The notes: generated by a model not told the origin, from the sequence alone. A stretch of 64,000 bases of DNA from Pseudomaricurvus hydrocarbonicus (GCF_011602365.1 NZ_JAAONZ010000013.1:103520-167519); one strand, 5' to 3'. Counted from the stretch's first letter, positions 25,460-35,449 are shown. A program made the numbers and translations.

Positions 25460-25777
25460 CTAATCCTCTGAAACCCAGCGCAGTGGTTCTCCAAAATCAT
25501 CGGTTAACAGCGTTTTGCGGCTCTGGTTGTTGTGATGTCGGGTCGGTACCCGTTTGGGTTTCTGGCGGCGGGCTTCAATCGCCTGGATTTCAGACAAAAC
25601 CGGGGTGCGGGTCTGCGAGTTGCGCTCAATGTGAGGGGATTTTGGCAGCGGACTGTTGACCTCTCGGCCACTTTCACCTGCTTTAAACTCGTCCACAGAA
25701 CCACCATGAGAGAGGAACTTGCGTACCTGATCATCAATTTCCTGACGAATTTGCGCTTTGGTTTTCAGTGGTTTCAT
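25460..25777 (-). CDS. Hypothetical small basic protein
   Basis: A 105-residue soluble protein of unrecognised function. The N-terminus is helical and basic (KPLKTKAQIRQEIDDQ), followed by KFLSHGGSVDEF and a low-complexity C-terminal half rich in Arg, Lys and Pro. The FLSxGGxVxE motif resembles a short motif in the RNA-polymerase-associated SutA protein of Pseudomonas; that is a weak resemblance, not an assignment. It is convergent with the Hpt gene, and its ribosome binding site is weak. Confidence 0.6.
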   Translation of the reverse strand: MKPLKTKAQIRQEIDDQVRKFLSHGGSVDEFKAGESGREVNSPLPKSPHIERNSQTRTPVLSEIQAIEARRQKPKRVPTRHHNNQSRKTLLTDDFGEPLRWVSED

Positions 25778-26322
25778 TGCTTTTGGATAACTAATGGCTC
25801 TGTGTAGACTCGCTAGTGGTCCGCTGTTAACGAGCCGGTGGCTCGTTATTTACCGGCGAACGGTTTTTGTTTACTGGCAGATGGTTCTTTCGTTTACTGA
25901 CTAAAAGCGCTTTGTTTACTGGCTATTACGCTTTGTGTACTGACGACTAAAGGCGCTTTGTTTACCCGCAACCGTTCTGCAATTGGATCTTAATACTTCA
26001 TTTTAGAGGGCTTTGGCCCAAAAATCATTGTTCAATTTACCATCAAATCAGGCTGTTGGCTCTCTTTAGCGGCTTTGCACGTCCAGTTTGACGGATTTGT
26101 TGAACAGGAGGAGGTTCATTAATATAGCGCGATGGTTGATATTCTCATCCACAATTAACCTGACGTTAGTGCAGGGGGCGAAGAATTTTGGCTGTAATGT
26201 TACGTTAATTCCAGTAACGTTTGCTCTTTGGGGGGAGGCTTTTCCGGCGCTGATTGGGCCACTAAGGCGCGTTTCAATAATCATGATACACGGGGGTTGT
26301 CGCGTGCCGATTAAGGTTGACG
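25778..26322. other. Long spacer with degenerate direct repeats
   Basis: A 545-bp region without a supported gene. From ~25866 to 25970 a motif close to GCGCTTTGTTTACTG recurs about five times with irregular 16-38 bp spacing (ends such as TTTACTGGC, TTTACTGAC, TGTACTGACG). The second half is AT-richer and presumably holds the promoter of the symporter gene; no consensus elements were identified. Confidence 0.5.
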
Positions 26323-28023
26323 ATGGCACTGGAACGACTAGGGAGTGTACTTTTGGACAGCATTAACAGCTTTTTTTTGTTTCTGGACAGTTATTTGGGG
26401 TCAGCGGTGTATTTTCCGTATCTGCTGTTGGGGGTCGGGGCTTTTTTCACGGTGTATTTGAAGTTTCCGCAGGTGCGATATTTTGGTCATGCCTGGAAAG
26501 TGGTCGCCGGGAAATACGATAAAGCGGAAGATAAGGGGGATACCACACACTTTCAGGCACTGGCGACGGCACTGTCGGGCACCATTGGTACAGGCAACAT
26601 CGGCGGGGTGGCCTTTGCCATTTTTCTCGGTGGGCCCGCGGCGTTGTTCTGGATGTGGATGACCGCCTTTCTCGGCATGACCACCAAATTTGTCGAGGTC
26701 ACGCTATCTCATAAATACCGGGAGCAAACGGAAGACGGCACCATGGCGGGCGGTCCCATGTATTACATGGAAAAGAAGCTGAATATGAAATGGCTGGGCG
26801 TGGTGTTTGCCATTGCCGCAGTCATCAGTTCTTTTGGCACCGGTAACCTGCCGCAAATCAATAACATTGCACAGAGCATGCAAACCACCTTTGGTGTCGA
26901 ACCCATCCTCACCGGTGGTGTATTGGCGGTGCTGCTGGCGCTGGTGATTATTGGTGGGATCCACCGTATCGCTGCAGTGACCTCAAAAATTGTGCCGCTG
27001 ATGTCGGTGATTTATGTGGTGGGTGCGCTGGGAGTGATTTTTTATAATCTGGAAAATGTGTTGCCGTCGTTGACGTCGGTGTTTGCTGACGCGTTTACCG
27101 GATCATCGGCCGCCGGTGGGTTTCTGGGGGCGACCTTCGCTTACGCGTTTAACCGCGGTGTCAATCGGGGGCTGTTTTCCAACGAAGCGGGCCAGGGGTC
27201 GGCACCCATTGCACACGCCTCGGCCAAAACCGAAGAGCCGGTGTCTGAAGGTATGGTGTCAATTCTGGAACCCTTCATTGATACCATCATCATCTGTACG
27301 TTGACCGGGCTGGTGATTTTGTCGTCTGGCGTCTGGACCGAAAAACATCAAACCCATTTTCAGCGTGCGGACACCACCTTCCTGATGGGCGAATACAGCG
27401 ATACGGTGGTCGACGACCGCGAGCACCTGTTCCATTTTCTCAATCGTGGTGAAAATGAGGTGAAAACCTTTACCGGCAGTATCGAGGTGGTGGCGGGCGT
27501 GTCGGTCACTTCTGGGTACACGGTATTGAGCTCCCGCTCTGTGGCTGAAGACGTTCGCTTCGGCGTTGGGAGTGCGGACGAACCCTACAGCGGCGTGTTG
27601 CACGTGCGTGATGGCTTGCTGGAGAACCAGGACATTGCCATGACGGGCAAATCCCTGGTGCATTCGGCAGAGCTGACCACCCTGGCGTTTAAGCAGGGTT
27701 TCTTTGGGGAATATGGGCAGTACATTGTGTCGATTGGGTTGTTGCTGTTTGCCTTTTCGACCACCATTGCCTGGTCCTATTACGGCGACCGGGCGATGAT
27801 TTATCTGGTGGGGCAAAAGGGGGTGATGCCCTACCGGGTGTGTTATGTGGCGGGTTTTTTCTGGGCGTCATTTTCGGATACGACCCTGGTGTGGAACCTG
27901 ACCGCAGTGACTCTGGTGCTGATGACATTGCCGAACCTGCTGGGCATCATGTTGTTGCGCAAGGACATGAAAGACAGCGTGGCGCAGTACTGGCAGCATA
28001 TGGATGCGGACAAGAAACGATAA
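26323..28023 (+). CDS. AGCS family sodium:alanine/glycine symporter with a ~115-residue insert
   Basis: A 566-residue inner-membrane transporter. The family core is clear: [31 protein letters not shown] and the signature [25 protein letters not shown]. Family members are usually 440-490 residues. The extra length sits at residues ~337-453, between two membrane segments, as a hydrophilic block (from [11 protein letters not shown] to [12 protein letters not shown]) with no predicted helix-forming membrane stretch. The insert resembles no domain I can name. The ATG at 26323 has AAGG six bases upstream. A strong hairpin follows. The substrate is probably alanine or glycine, by family. Confidence 0.88.
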   Translation: MALERLGSVLLDSINSFFLFLDSYLGSAVYFPYLLLGVGAFFTVYLKFPQVRYFGHAWKVVAGKYDKAEDKGDTTHFQALATALSGTIGTGNIGGVAFAIFLGGPAALFWMWMTAFLGMTTKFVEVTLSHKYREQTEDGTMAGGPMYYMEKKLNMKWLGVVFAIAAVISSFGTGNLPQINNIAQSMQTTFGVEPILTGGVLAVLLALVIIGGIHRIAAVTSKIVPLMSVIYVVGALGVIFYNLENVLPSLTSVFADAFTGSSAAGGFLGATFAYAFNRGVNRGLFSNEAGQGSAPIAHASAKTEEPVSEGMVSILEPFIDTIIICTLTGLVILSSGVWTEKHQTHFQRADTTFLMGEYSDTVVDDREHLFHFLNRGENEVKTFTGSIEVVAGVSVTSGYTVLSSRSVAEDVRFGVGSADEPYSGVLHVRDGLLENQDIAMTGKSLVHSAELTTLAFKQGFFGEYGQYIVSIGLLLFAFSTTIAWSYYGDRAMIYLVGQKGVMPYRVCYVAGFFWASFSDTTLVWNLTAVTLVLMTLPNLLGIMLLRKDMKDSVAQYWQHMDADKKR

Positions 28024-28050
28024 AGAGCGGAAAGGCACCGCTCGCGATCA

Positions 28051-28083
28051 CGCCACAGCCCCGGTCTTGCCGGGGCTGTGGCG
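28051..28083. terminator. Strong bidirectional hairpin between symporter gene and ansA
   Basis: A perfect 14-bp stem (28051-28064 with 28070-28083) and 5-nt loop lie between convergent genes. There is no T-tract on either side, so Rho-independent termination is likely but not typical. Confidence 0.6.
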
Positions 28084-28135
28084 TTAAGGGCCAGACGTTC
28101 CGCTTTAGCTTTTCAAGCGCAATTGCGCTGGAACT

Positions 28136-29224
28136 CTATGAGCTCAATTCGCCGCGCAGGTTTTGAGTCATCAGGGTTCTGATGGTCTCGACACTCAGGC
28201 TTTGACTTAACAGGTAGTGCAGTTTGGTGAGTGTCGCTTCGATCGTCATGTCGCCGCCGCTGATGACGCCGGCCTGGGCCAGGGCGTTGCCGGTGGCGTA
28301 GCCTTCCATGTTGACCTTGCCCTGCAGGCACTGGGTGCAGTTAATGATGATGGTGCCCTGCCCGGTGGCGCGTTTCAGGGGGTCTAAAAAGTCGTCGCTT
28401 TGGGGCGCATTGCCGACCCCAAAGCTTTGTAAAATCAAGGCCGCCAGCGGCTGATGCAACAGGTTGTCGATGATGGCCGATGAGATGCCCGGGTAGAGAG
28501 TGACTACGCCGATGGCCTGGGGTTGAATTTGTTGCACCGTTAAGGGTGGTGAAGCGGGTGGTTGAGACCAGGCCGGCAGCGACGTATTCAGGGGCCGGTC
28601 GCTATCACTGATCGAGCTGTCGTTGATCTGAGAGCCATCGATCAAAGTCCCATTGATGAGGGTGATGTCAATGCCGGCCTCCAGCAGCGGACCGAAGTTG
28701 GGCGACTCGAACGCATTAAAGCCGTCGGCGTGGGTTTTGACACTGCGGTTGCCCCGGAACAGGCGGTTGTTAAAAAACAGACCCACTTCCGCGATGGGGT
28801 AATTGGCCGCGATGTACAGCGCGTTGAGCAGATTGGCGTGGCCATCCGAGCGCAATTGCGCCAGGGGAATTTGTGAGCCGGTAACAATCACGGGTTTGTT
28901 GAGGTTTTCCAGCATGAACGACAAGGCGGAGGCGGTGTAGGCCATGGTGTCAGTGCCGTGCAACACCACGAAGCCATCGTAGCGGTCATAATGTGCCGCA
29001 ATATCATCGGCAATCACCTGCCAGTCCCGCGGGCTCATATTGGCTGAATCGATCAGCGGGTGATATTCCTGCAGCGTGAACTCGGGCAGTTCCGGGCGCT
29101 GAAATTCCGGCATGGATTGCAGGTGTGCACTGAGGAAGTTCTCCGCCGGGATATAGCCCTGGCCTGAAGGTTTCATGCCAATGGTTCCGCCGGTATAGGC
29201 AACGTAGATGGATTTTTTAGGCAT
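28136..29224 (-). CDS. ansA: L-asparaginase, cytoplasmic type I
   Basis: A 362-residue asparaginase that hydrolyses asparagine to aspartate and ammonia. The two catalytic threonine motifs are AYTGGTIG near the N-terminus and VLHGTDTMAYTAS. No signal peptide, so cytoplasmic AnsA type. A stretch of ~30 residues rich in Ser and Asp (GSQINDSSISDSDRP) near residue 205 is longer than in E. coli AnsA. The start is ATG at 29224, two codons inside a longer frame. Confidence 0.93.
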   Translation of the reverse strand: MPKKSIYVAYTGGTIGMKPSGQGYIPAENFLSAHLQSMPEFQRPELPEFTLQEYHPLIDSANMSPRDWQVIADDIAAHYDRYDGFVVLHGTDTMAYTASALSFMLENLNKPVIVTGSQIPLAQLRSDGHANLLNALYIAANYPIAEVGLFFNNRLFRGNRSVKTHADGFNAFESPNFGPLLEAGIDITLINGTLIDGSQINDSSISDSDRPLNTSLPAWSQPPASPPLTVQQIQPQAIGVVTLYPGISSAIIDNLLHQPLAALILQSFGVGNAPQSDDFLDPLKRATGQGTIIINCTQCLQGKVNMEGYATGNALAQAGVISGGDMTIEATLTKLHYLLSQSLSVETIRTLMTQNLRGELSS

Positions 29225-29531
29225 GGTCATAGTGCTTTTGAAGAGTTCATGGCGAAGAGTTCATGGTGAAGAGTTGGTCCGGGTACTGTGTTTGACTGAG
29301 CCCGCCTGCGTTGTGTGTACCGGTTTCGTGGACTGACCCGGTCTGTAGAAAAACGTGTCAAAGAGCTATTGTAGCGCGGGAGCTTAAGGGTGCCTATGGG
29401 CTGGGAGCTTAAGGGTGCCTATGGGCTGGGGGCTTATGGGCTATCCTCCCCCCGGGGTATTTCAGCAGCCACGGGGGTTATACCCCCGGGGGCCTGGTAG
29501 AGATTTGACGCTAGAAGTTGATGGACCGGCC
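29225..29531. repeat. Spacer with 14-bp and 25-bp tandem repeats and a GC-rich hairpin
   Basis: No gene. AAGAGTTCATGGCG and AAGAGTTCATGGTG (29241-29268) plus a partial third unit form a 14-bp array. GGGAGCTTAAGGGTGCCTAT, followed by GGGCT, is a 25-bp unit repeated exactly at 29378-29402 and 29403-29427, with a partial third copy to 29442. CGGGGGT/ACCCCCG (29472-29488) is a tight 7-bp hairpin with a 3-nt loop beyond the 3' end of the CoA-transferase gene. Confidence 0.8.
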
Positions 29532-30734
29532 TTAGTGGTGTTCCTGATCGGTACTGGTGGTGCCAAACCGTCGTAACACAGTGGCGGTATGTTCCCCCAG
29601 TCTGGGCGGCGGTTGCCGGTATTGCACCGGAGTGCGCGACAGTTTGATGGGGTTGCCCGGCAGCGTTAATTGACCGTTGAGCGGGTGGGGCACGTTCACT
29701 TTCATGTGACGGTGCTCAATCTGCGGGTCATTAAACACATCTTCAATGGTGTTGATCGGGCCCGCCGGAACCCCTGCGGCCTCGAACACGCTTAACCACT
29801 CATCCCGGCGGCGCTGTGTTAACGGTTCCTGCAGCTGTGGAATCAACAGCTCGCGATGGGCGACACGCTGGGCATTGGTGGCAAACCGCGGGTCGCTGGC
29901 CAGCGGGCTGAGGCCAAGCGCGGTGCACAGGCGCTGAAACTGCTGGTCGTTGCCCACGGCAATGATGCAGTGGCCATCGGCGGTGGCAAAGCTTTGGTAG
30001 GGCACGATGTTGGGGTGGGCGTTGCCCAGGCGCTGCGGCACCGTATCGCCCACCAGGTAATTGGTGGCCTGATTGGCCAGGGTGGCAGCCGTCACGTCCA
30101 GCAAGGCCAGGTCGACATGTTGCCCCAGACCGGACGTTTGCCGCTCATGCACCGCAGCAAGAATACCGATGGTGGCGTAGAGGCCGGTCATGATGTCCGT
30201 CAGGGCCACCCCGACTTTCTGGGGCCCGCCGCCCGGCAGGTGATCCTGTTCACCGGTCACACTCATCAAACCGCCCATGGCCTGCACTAAAAAATCGTAG
30301 CCGGGGCGATGGCTGTAGGGTCCGGTTTGACCAAAGCCGGTGATCGAGCAATAAATCAAACGCGGGTTGCGGGCCGACAGGGTGGTGTAGTCGAGCCCGT
30401 ATTTTGCGGCTCCCCCCACCTTGAAATTTTCCAGCAGGATGTCACATTGATCCGCCAGTTCGCGCAGGGTCTGTTGGCCTTGCGCGGTGGTGATGTCGAT
30501 ACACACGGATTGTTTACCGCGATTGGCCGCCATAAAGTACGCGGATTCTGCGGTGGGGTCACCGTTGTCATCGCGCATGTACGGAGGCCCCCAGTGGCGG
30601 GTGTCGTCCCCTTGGCCGGGGCGCTCGACTTTAATGACTTCTGCGCCCAGATCGGCGAGTGTCTGGCTGGCCCAGGGGCCGGCCAGTACCCGGGAGAGAT
30701 CCAGAACTTTTAGCCCTGCTAATGCACTGCTCAT
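29532..30734 (-). CDS. CoA-transferase family III, probable succinyl-CoA:glutarate CoA-transferase
   Basis: A 400-residue CaiB/BaiF-type CoA-transferase. The catalytic Asp is D180 in VGVALTDIMTG; N-terminal GLKVLDLSRVLAGPW and C-terminal AAGVPAGPINT blocks are typical. It follows gcdH by 19 bp and is transcribed with it, the same arrangement as PA0446-PA0447 in P. aeruginosa, so it most likely makes glutaryl-CoA from glutarate for GcdH. The substrate is inferred from the operon and resemblance to the human SUGCT family. Confidence 0.85.
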   Translation of the reverse strand: MSSALAGLKVLDLSRVLAGPWASQTLADLGAEVIKVERPGQGDDTRHWGPPYMRDDNGDPTAESAYFMAANRGKQSVCIDITTAQGQQTLRELADQCDILLENFKVGGAAKYGLDYTTLSARNPRLIYCSITGFGQTGPYSHRPGYDFLVQAMGGLMSVTGEQDHLPGGGPQKVGVALTDIMTGLYATIGILAAVHERQTSGLGQHVDLALLDVTAATLANQATNYLVGDTVPQRLGNAHPNIVPYQSFATADGHCIIAVGNDQQFQRLCTALGLSPLASDPRFATNAQRVAHRELLIPQLQEPLTQRRRDEWLSVFEAAGVPAGPINTIEDVFNDPQIEHRHMKVNVPHPLNGQLTLPGNPIKLSRTPVQYRQPPPRLGEHTATVLRRFGTTSTDQEHH

Positions 30735-30753
30735 GTCGCCAGTTTCTCCGGGT

Positions 30754-31947
30754 TTAAAAGGCTGGGATGTCGGTTTGCGTGCGGCCCAGAATCAGGCCGT
30801 GCACATCGTGGGTGCCTTCGTAGGTGTTGACGACTTCCAGATTGACCATGTGACGCATGACCGGGTATTCATCCGAAATGCCGTTGCCACCGTGCATGTC
30901 CCGCGACATGCGCGCGATGTCCAGCGCTTTGCCACAGGAATTGCGCTTGATCAGGGAGATCAATTCCGGCGAAATGTTGCCGTTGTCCATCAACTCCCCG
31001 GCGCGCAGACAGCCCTGCAGGCCCAGGCTGATTTCCGTTTGCATGTTGGCCAGCTTCAGCTGAATCAACTGGGTCGCGGCCAGTGGGCGACCGAATTGTT
31101 TGCGTTCCAGCGTGTAGTTGCGGGCCGATTGCCAACAGGTCTCGGCGGCCCCCAGGGCGCCCCAGGCAATGCCGTAGCGGGCGTTGTTGAGACACCCAAA
31201 GGGGCCTTTCAAGCCCTGGACGTTGGGGAGCAGCTGCTCTTCCGAGACAAACACCTCGTCCATGACGATTTCACCGGTGATGGAGGCGCGCAACGCCAGC
31301 TTGCCTTCGATCTTGGGAGCGCTTAAACCGGCCATGCCTTTTTCCAGAATGAAGCCGCGGATCACATCGTCATCGGTTTTGGCCCACACCACAAAGACAT
31401 CGGCGATGGGGCTGTTGCTGATCCACATCTTGGCGCCGGTGAGCTTATAGCCGCCGTCCACGCTGCGTGCGCGGGTCACCATGCTGCCGGGGTCAGAGCC
31501 GTGGTCGGGTTCGGTGAGCCCGAAGCAGCCAATGAATTCTCCGCTGGCCAGCTTGGGCAGGTATTTTTCCCGCTGCGCTTCGGTGCCGTAGGCGTAGATG
31601 GGGTACATCACCAGAGACGATTGCACGCTCATCATGGAGCGATAACCGGAATCGACGGCTTCCACCTCGCGGGCAATCAAGCCATAACTGACGTAATCCA
31701 CCCCGGGGCAGCCGTAGCCGTGAATGGTGGGCCCGAGCAGCCCCAGCTCGCCCATTTCTCGAAAGATGGCCGGGTCGGTGTGCTCATCGCGGAAGGCCTG
31801 CTGCACGCGCGGCAACAGCTTTTCCTGGGCGTATTGGCGGGCCGTGTCCCTGACAAGACGCTGTTCGTCGGTGAGCTGTTGTTCCAGCAAAAACGGGTCC
31901 TGCCAGTTCATTTTTTGCCAGGAGTTGGAAGGGGTGGTTGATGTCAT
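30754..31947 (-). CDS. gcdH: Glutaryl-CoA dehydrogenase
   Basis: A 397-residue FAD acyl-CoA dehydrogenase that oxidatively decarboxylates glutaryl-CoA to crotonyl-CoA in lysine and glutarate degradation. The catalytic Glu is in [16 protein letters not shown] near residue 377, and [15 protein letters not shown] contributes the flavin site; an arginine in the substrate pocket region ([10 protein letters not shown]) fits the dicarboxylate specificity. The ATG has GGAG nine bases upstream. It lies in an operon with the CoA-transferase and is divergent from the LysR regulator. Confidence 0.95.
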   Translation of the reverse strand: MTSTTPSNSWQKMNWQDPFLLEQQLTDEQRLVRDTARQYAQEKLLPRVQQAFRDEHTDPAIFREMGELGLLGPTIHGYGCPGVDYVSYGLIAREVEAVDSGYRSMMSVQSSLVMYPIYAYGTEAQREKYLPKLASGEFIGCFGLTEPDHGSDPGSMVTRARSVDGGYKLTGAKMWISNSPIADVFVVWAKTDDDVIRGFILEKGMAGLSAPKIEGKLALRASITGEIVMDEVFVSEEQLLPNVQGLKGPFGCLNNARYGIAWGALGAAETCWQSARNYTLERKQFGRPLAATQLIQLKLANMQTEISLGLQGCLRAGELMDNGNISPELISLIKRNSCGKALDIARMSRDMHGGNGISDEYPVMRHMVNLEVVNTYEGTHDVHGLILGRTQTDIPAF

Positions 31948-32127
31948 GGATCAGGGCTCCGTCAGAGTGTTGTCAGGGCTGGCTACCGCTTGGGTGAGCG
32001 CCAGGTATTGGCACACCCAGGGATGTGCTTAAGTGGAGCTACCATAGCAAAGGTAATGTCTCTATAATAAATATATGTTTTGTATTATTTTTATATAATA
32101 TTTATATGGTGGTGGGGCAGGCTGTTT

Positions 32128-33000
32128 ATGGATCTTCGCAAACTGGAAATTTTTGTGCAGGTGGCGCACCTGAAAAATTTCTCCCGGGCTGCCGAACAGC
32201 TGCACATGGCCCAGCCACCGGTGAGCATCGCGGTGCGCAAGCTGGAAGAGGAATTGGGGGCAACGTTATTCATCCGCGATCGGCGAGATTTGCGCCTCAC
32301 TGTCGAAGGGCAGCGAGTGCTGGCCCAGGCCGAGCAGATCCTGCGCCAGGTGGACGAATTGGCGGCTTCCGTGGGCGAACTGCAGGGGGTCTTGCGGGGG
32401 GAAATCAAGCTGGCGTGCCCGGCCATGGCCGGTACCTATTTTCTGCCGAAGCTGCTGGGTCAATTTCTGGACCTGCATCCTGGCCTGACCGCCAGTGTCA
32501 CCCAGGCGGGGACGCAAAAGATTGAGCAGATGTTGCTCGATGACCGGATTGAACTGGGGGTGGTAACCAACGCTGAGGACAATGTGGCGTTGGAGGTTGT
32601 GCCGCTGGTGTCCGAAAAGATGATGTTGTGTGTCGGTGAAGGTAATGCGTTACGGCACAAAAAACAGGTCACGGTCAGCGAACTCAGCCATCAATCCATG
32701 GTGCTGTATGAGAGTGACTATTTCATCCGCCAACAGTTTAATCAGCTGTGTGCTGAACAAAGAGTGGAGCCGGATATTCGGTTGCAGACGAACTACCTGC
32801 CGTTATTGATGCAGTTGGTAAAACAAAATCATGGCGCCACCATTGGCCTGGCAATGATGGCGGCACAGGAGTCGGGCATTTTTGCGGTGCCCTTGTCGCC
32901 TGCAGTGCGGGTAAATTTAGGCATTGCGGTCCGGCGTGGACGCAGTATCTCGAAAGCCCATCAGGCTTTCGTTGAATGGTTGGCTGCCAAGGCACACTGA
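32128..33000 (+). CDS. gcdR: LysR-type regulator, probable GcdR
   Basis: A 290-residue LysR-type activator. Residues 1-60 form the winged helix-turn-helix (FSRAAEQLHMAQPPVSIAVRKLE); the remainder is the two-lobed effector domain. Its divergent position next to gcdH and the CoA-transferase matches GcdR of Pseudomonas, which activates glutarate use. The ATG at 32128 starts the conserved DLRKLEIF block; the frame continues 16 codons upstream with a tyrosine-rich leader that is not family-like. The shared spacer at 32040-32107 is strongly AT-rich and would hold its binding site. Confidence 0.85.
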   Translation: MDLRKLEIFVQVAHLKNFSRAAEQLHMAQPPVSIAVRKLEEELGATLFIRDRRDLRLTVEGQRVLAQAEQILRQVDELAASVGELQGVLRGEIKLACPAMAGTYFLPKLLGQFLDLHPGLTASVTQAGTQKIEQMLLDDRIELGVVTNAEDNVALEVVPLVSEKMMLCVGEGNALRHKKQVTVSELSHQSMVLYESDYFIRQQFNQLCAEQRVEPDIRLQTNYLPLLMQLVKQNHGATIGLAMMAAQESGIFAVPLSPAVRVNLGIAVRRGRSISKAHQAFVEWLAAKAH

Positions 33001-33039
33001 TGGCCAATACTTTTGAAGGCAATTGCTGGTGTGGCGGTT

Positions 33040-33345
33040 ATGAAAAAATACAGCGTTTCAATTCTCACTCCGCCTGAGGCGGTTTATGCGCTGGAGACGG
33101 ATCAGGACATTAGCTTGTTAGAGCTTATGCACCAGCACCAGCTGCCCGTGCGTAAGGCGTGTCGCAATGGGGCTTGCGGAATTTGCCGTTGTCAGCTGGT
33201 GGCTGGTGAGATTACCTATAAGCAGCGGCAGCCCTTTGCGCTCTGGCAAGAAGATATTGCCAGAGGCATTATCCTGCCTTGTATCGCTTTTGCACAAACG
33301 GATGTCATTGTCAGCGATGTGCCGCTGCAGCTGCCCAAAAAATAA
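33040..33345 (+). CDS. Small [2Fe-2S] ferredoxin
   Basis: A 101-residue plant-type ferredoxin. The iron-sulfur cysteines are in CRNGACGIC and the distal LPCIAF, the usual C-x4-C-x2-C...C pattern. It would carry electrons for an oxygenase or reductase not encoded in the window. It follows the LysR gene by 39 bp on the same strand, so co-transcription is possible. Starts at TTG 33013 or GTG 33031 are also possible; the ATG at 33040 best fits the fold. Confidence 0.83.
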   Translation: MKKYSVSILTPPEAVYALETDQDISLLELMHQHQLPVRKACRNGACGICRCQLVAGEITYKQRQPFALWQEDIARGIILPCIAFAQTDVIVSDVPLQLPKK

Positions 33346-33383
33346 AGCCACAGCGGGGTCTGTTACTCAAGGTTATGCTGCTA

Positions 33384-33428
33384 TTCGCTGACCTGTTGTT
33401 CGCTGACCTATTGTTCGCTGGCCCGCTG
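33384..33428. repeat. 15-bp tandem repeat, 3 units, at the hydrolase 3' end
   Basis: TTCGCTGACCTGTTG, TTCGCTGACCTATTG and TTCGCTGGCCCGCTG lie in tandem. The repeat runs from the spacer into the last seven codons of the hydrolase gene (minus strand), so its C-terminal tail may have been altered by the duplication. Confidence 0.82.
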
Positions 33429-34325
33429 TTGAGAAACTGCCTGACTGCGTTTGATCACCGATTCGATGATCCCGGCTATGCGAGGGATCAGGGTCTCCGG
33501 AAAATCATGGGCCATACCTTCAATGGCAAACAATTCTGCGCCGGGAATGTTGCGGGCAGTATCTTCGCCACACGCGAACGGCACCAGCGGGTCCGCGGAG
33601 CCATGTATTACCGCGGTTGGTACCGATAACTGCTGCAGCTGACTGCGCCGGTCCGGTGCGCAGAGGCACGCTGCCAATTGCCGCCGGGTTCCCTGAGGGC
33701 AGTAATTGCGATGAAATGCGAAGGCGGTGTGCGCGCGCAGATCTTCATCGGTAGAGGGGTAGCCGGGGCTCATGAGAATTTTCCAGACCCCCGTCAAATG
33801 TTCAATGATGGCTTGCTGATCAACGGTGGCTTTGGGCGGTGTTAACGCGACGATGGCAGCCGGATCCGGTTTCGGCAGTGAGCGGTTGCCAGTGGTGGAC
33901 ATGATCGAGGTTAACGACAGTACCCGCTGGGGAAAATGAATGGTCACCAGTTGAGCAATCATGCCGCCCATGGACGCCCCCACAATGTGCGCTTTTTCCC
34001 GGTTCAAATAGGTTAATAACGCCACGGCATCCTGCGCCATGTCTTTCAGCGTGTAGGGCAATTTGGGGGTCGATCGAAACAGTAAAGACCACGCCACTCG
34101 TTTCATGCTGGGCGTTTTGGCGTGCTGCATTTTGGTGGATAAGCCGGCGTCACGATTGTCGTAGCGAATCACAAAGTAATGTCGATCTGCCAGTTGCTGA
34201 CAAAAATCTTTTGGCCAGTGAATCAACTGCGAGCCCAATCCCATGATCAATAAAATGGTCGGGTTCTTGGGGTTGCCGAACGTTTCGTACTCGAGGGTGA
34301 GGTCATTAATGGTTGCTTGTGTCAT
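33408..34325 (-). CDS. Alpha/beta hydrolase
   Basis: A 305-residue alpha/beta-hydrolase fold protein. The nucleophile is Ser in VGASMGGM, the acid Asp in HGSADPLVP and the base His in EGMAHDFP; the oxyanion region is LIMGLGSQLIHW. It resembles aromatic-ring-cleavage or ester hydrolases of the DhaA/TpdE-like branch, but no substrate can be assigned. The ATG at 34325 begins the conserved domain; 23 in-frame codons upstream look like leader sequence. It is the last gene in the acyl-CoA cluster direction, 247 bp after the enoyl-CoA hydratase-like gene, and may be a separate unit. Confidence 0.85.
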   Translation of the reverse strand: MTQATINDLTLEYETFGNPKNPTILLIMGLGSQLIHWPKDFCQQLADRHYFVIRYDNRDAGLSTKMQHAKTPSMKRVAWSLLFRSTPKLPYTLKDMAQDAVALLTYLNREKAHIVGASMGGMIAQLVTIHFPQRVLSLTSIMSTTGNRSLPKPDPAAIVALTPPKATVDQQAIIEHLTGVWKILMSPGYPSTDEDLRAHTAFAFHRNYCPQGTRRQLAACLCAPDRRSQLQQLSVPTAVIHGSADPLVPFACGEDTARNIPGAELFAIEGMAHDFPETLIPRIAGIIESVIKRSQAVSQQRASEQ

Positions 34326-34572
34326 GGTAAGCCCGGGACGGTTGATTTCTGGATCAGGAAAAAACATGCGGTGATCAAGAGCGCGATCAACCACAAACTT
34401 GGCTAATCCTAACCTGCGGTTTTCCGAAGAGTTACATTAATTTTAGCAATAATCACTCTCTTGTATGTGTTGACCCGTTGTCATCAATTTGTGTGTCCCG
34501 GCCGATTGCCGATTGCTGAATGTGTCATCGGTCCATTCGATGGAGCGGCTTGCCTCTGGCTCAGTTGCAGGT

Positions 34573-35364
34573 TCACTGACCTTTAAAAACGGCCTTTCGT
34601 TTTTCGAAGAAGGCTTTGCTGCCTTCTTCGAAGTCTTCACTGCGGAACGTAATGTTTTGCAACAGCGCTTCTTGTTCCAGGCAGACATCCAGATTTTCTG
34701 TGGCGGTTTGCTGCAGGATCTGTTTGGATAACCGCAAGGTCAGGGGGGCTTGTTCGGTCAGCGCTGCGGCCCAGGTCAGTGCGTCCTGCAGTAAACTCCC
34801 GGCAGGAAACACGCGATTAACCATGCCGGCCGCTTCGCACTGTTGTGCGCTAAGGCGCTGAGAAAAGGCAATCATCTCATAGGCCTTTTTGGACCCCAGG
34901 TACGATTGCAGGAATTTGTGCGATCCGCCATCGGGGATCAGGCTGATAGCGCCGAACGCGGAGTAAAGGTAGGCGTCTTCCGCCATGACCATCAGATCAC
35001 AGGCCATGGCCAGTGCGCCACCCACACCAGCGGCAGCACCGTTGACCACACTGATCACCGGTTTGGGGGCGTTGGCGATGGCTTTGATCAGTGGACTGTA
35101 TTCGCGGCGCATCAGCTCTGTGATAAAACCCTCCGCGTCACTGCCTGTTCTGGGTTCGCCCAAGTCAGCACCGGCGCAAAACCCTTTGCCGGCGCCGGCC
35201 AGTAAAATCACCCGAACCTGTGGGTCATCACCGGCGTCGTGAAAGGCGGTGACCAGCTCGCTGCGCATTTGCCGATTTAAGGCGTTGCGCACCTCGGGGC
35301 GATTCAGGGTGATGGTGGCGATCTGGTGGTTCAATGTGTACGTCAGCGTTTCAAAACGACTCAT
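34573..35364 (-). CDS. Enoyl-CoA hydratase/isomerase family protein
   Basis: A 263-residue crotonase-fold enzyme. The oxyanion hole motifs are FCAGADLG and NGAAAGVGGALAMACDL. The first catalytic glutamate of true hydratases is not obvious, and the second position reads IPDGGSHKFL, with Asp as in PaaG-type isomerases. It may therefore be a delta-isomerase rather than a hydratase. Fourth to fifth gene of the minus-strand acyl-CoA operon; AGGAA precedes the ATG. Confidence 0.82.
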   Translation of the reverse strand: MSRFETLTYTLNHQIATITLNRPEVRNALNRQMRSELVTAFHDAGDDPQVRVILLAGAGKGFCAGADLGEPRTGSDAEGFITELMRREYSPLIKAIANAPKPVISVVNGAAAGVGGALAMACDLMVMAEDAYLYSAFGAISLIPDGGSHKFLQSYLGSKKAYEMIAFSQRLSAQQCEAAGMVNRVFPAGSLLQDALTWAAALTEQAPLTLRLSKQILQQTATENLDVCLEQEALLQNITFRSEDFEEGSKAFFEKRKAVFKGQ

Positions 35365-35449
35365 GGCAATTTCCTGTTATGAGCTTATTGTTATCAGGGC
35401 GTTATGATCTCCGAGAGGGCTTGGGTCGGGGCAAACCGTTGGCGATTGT

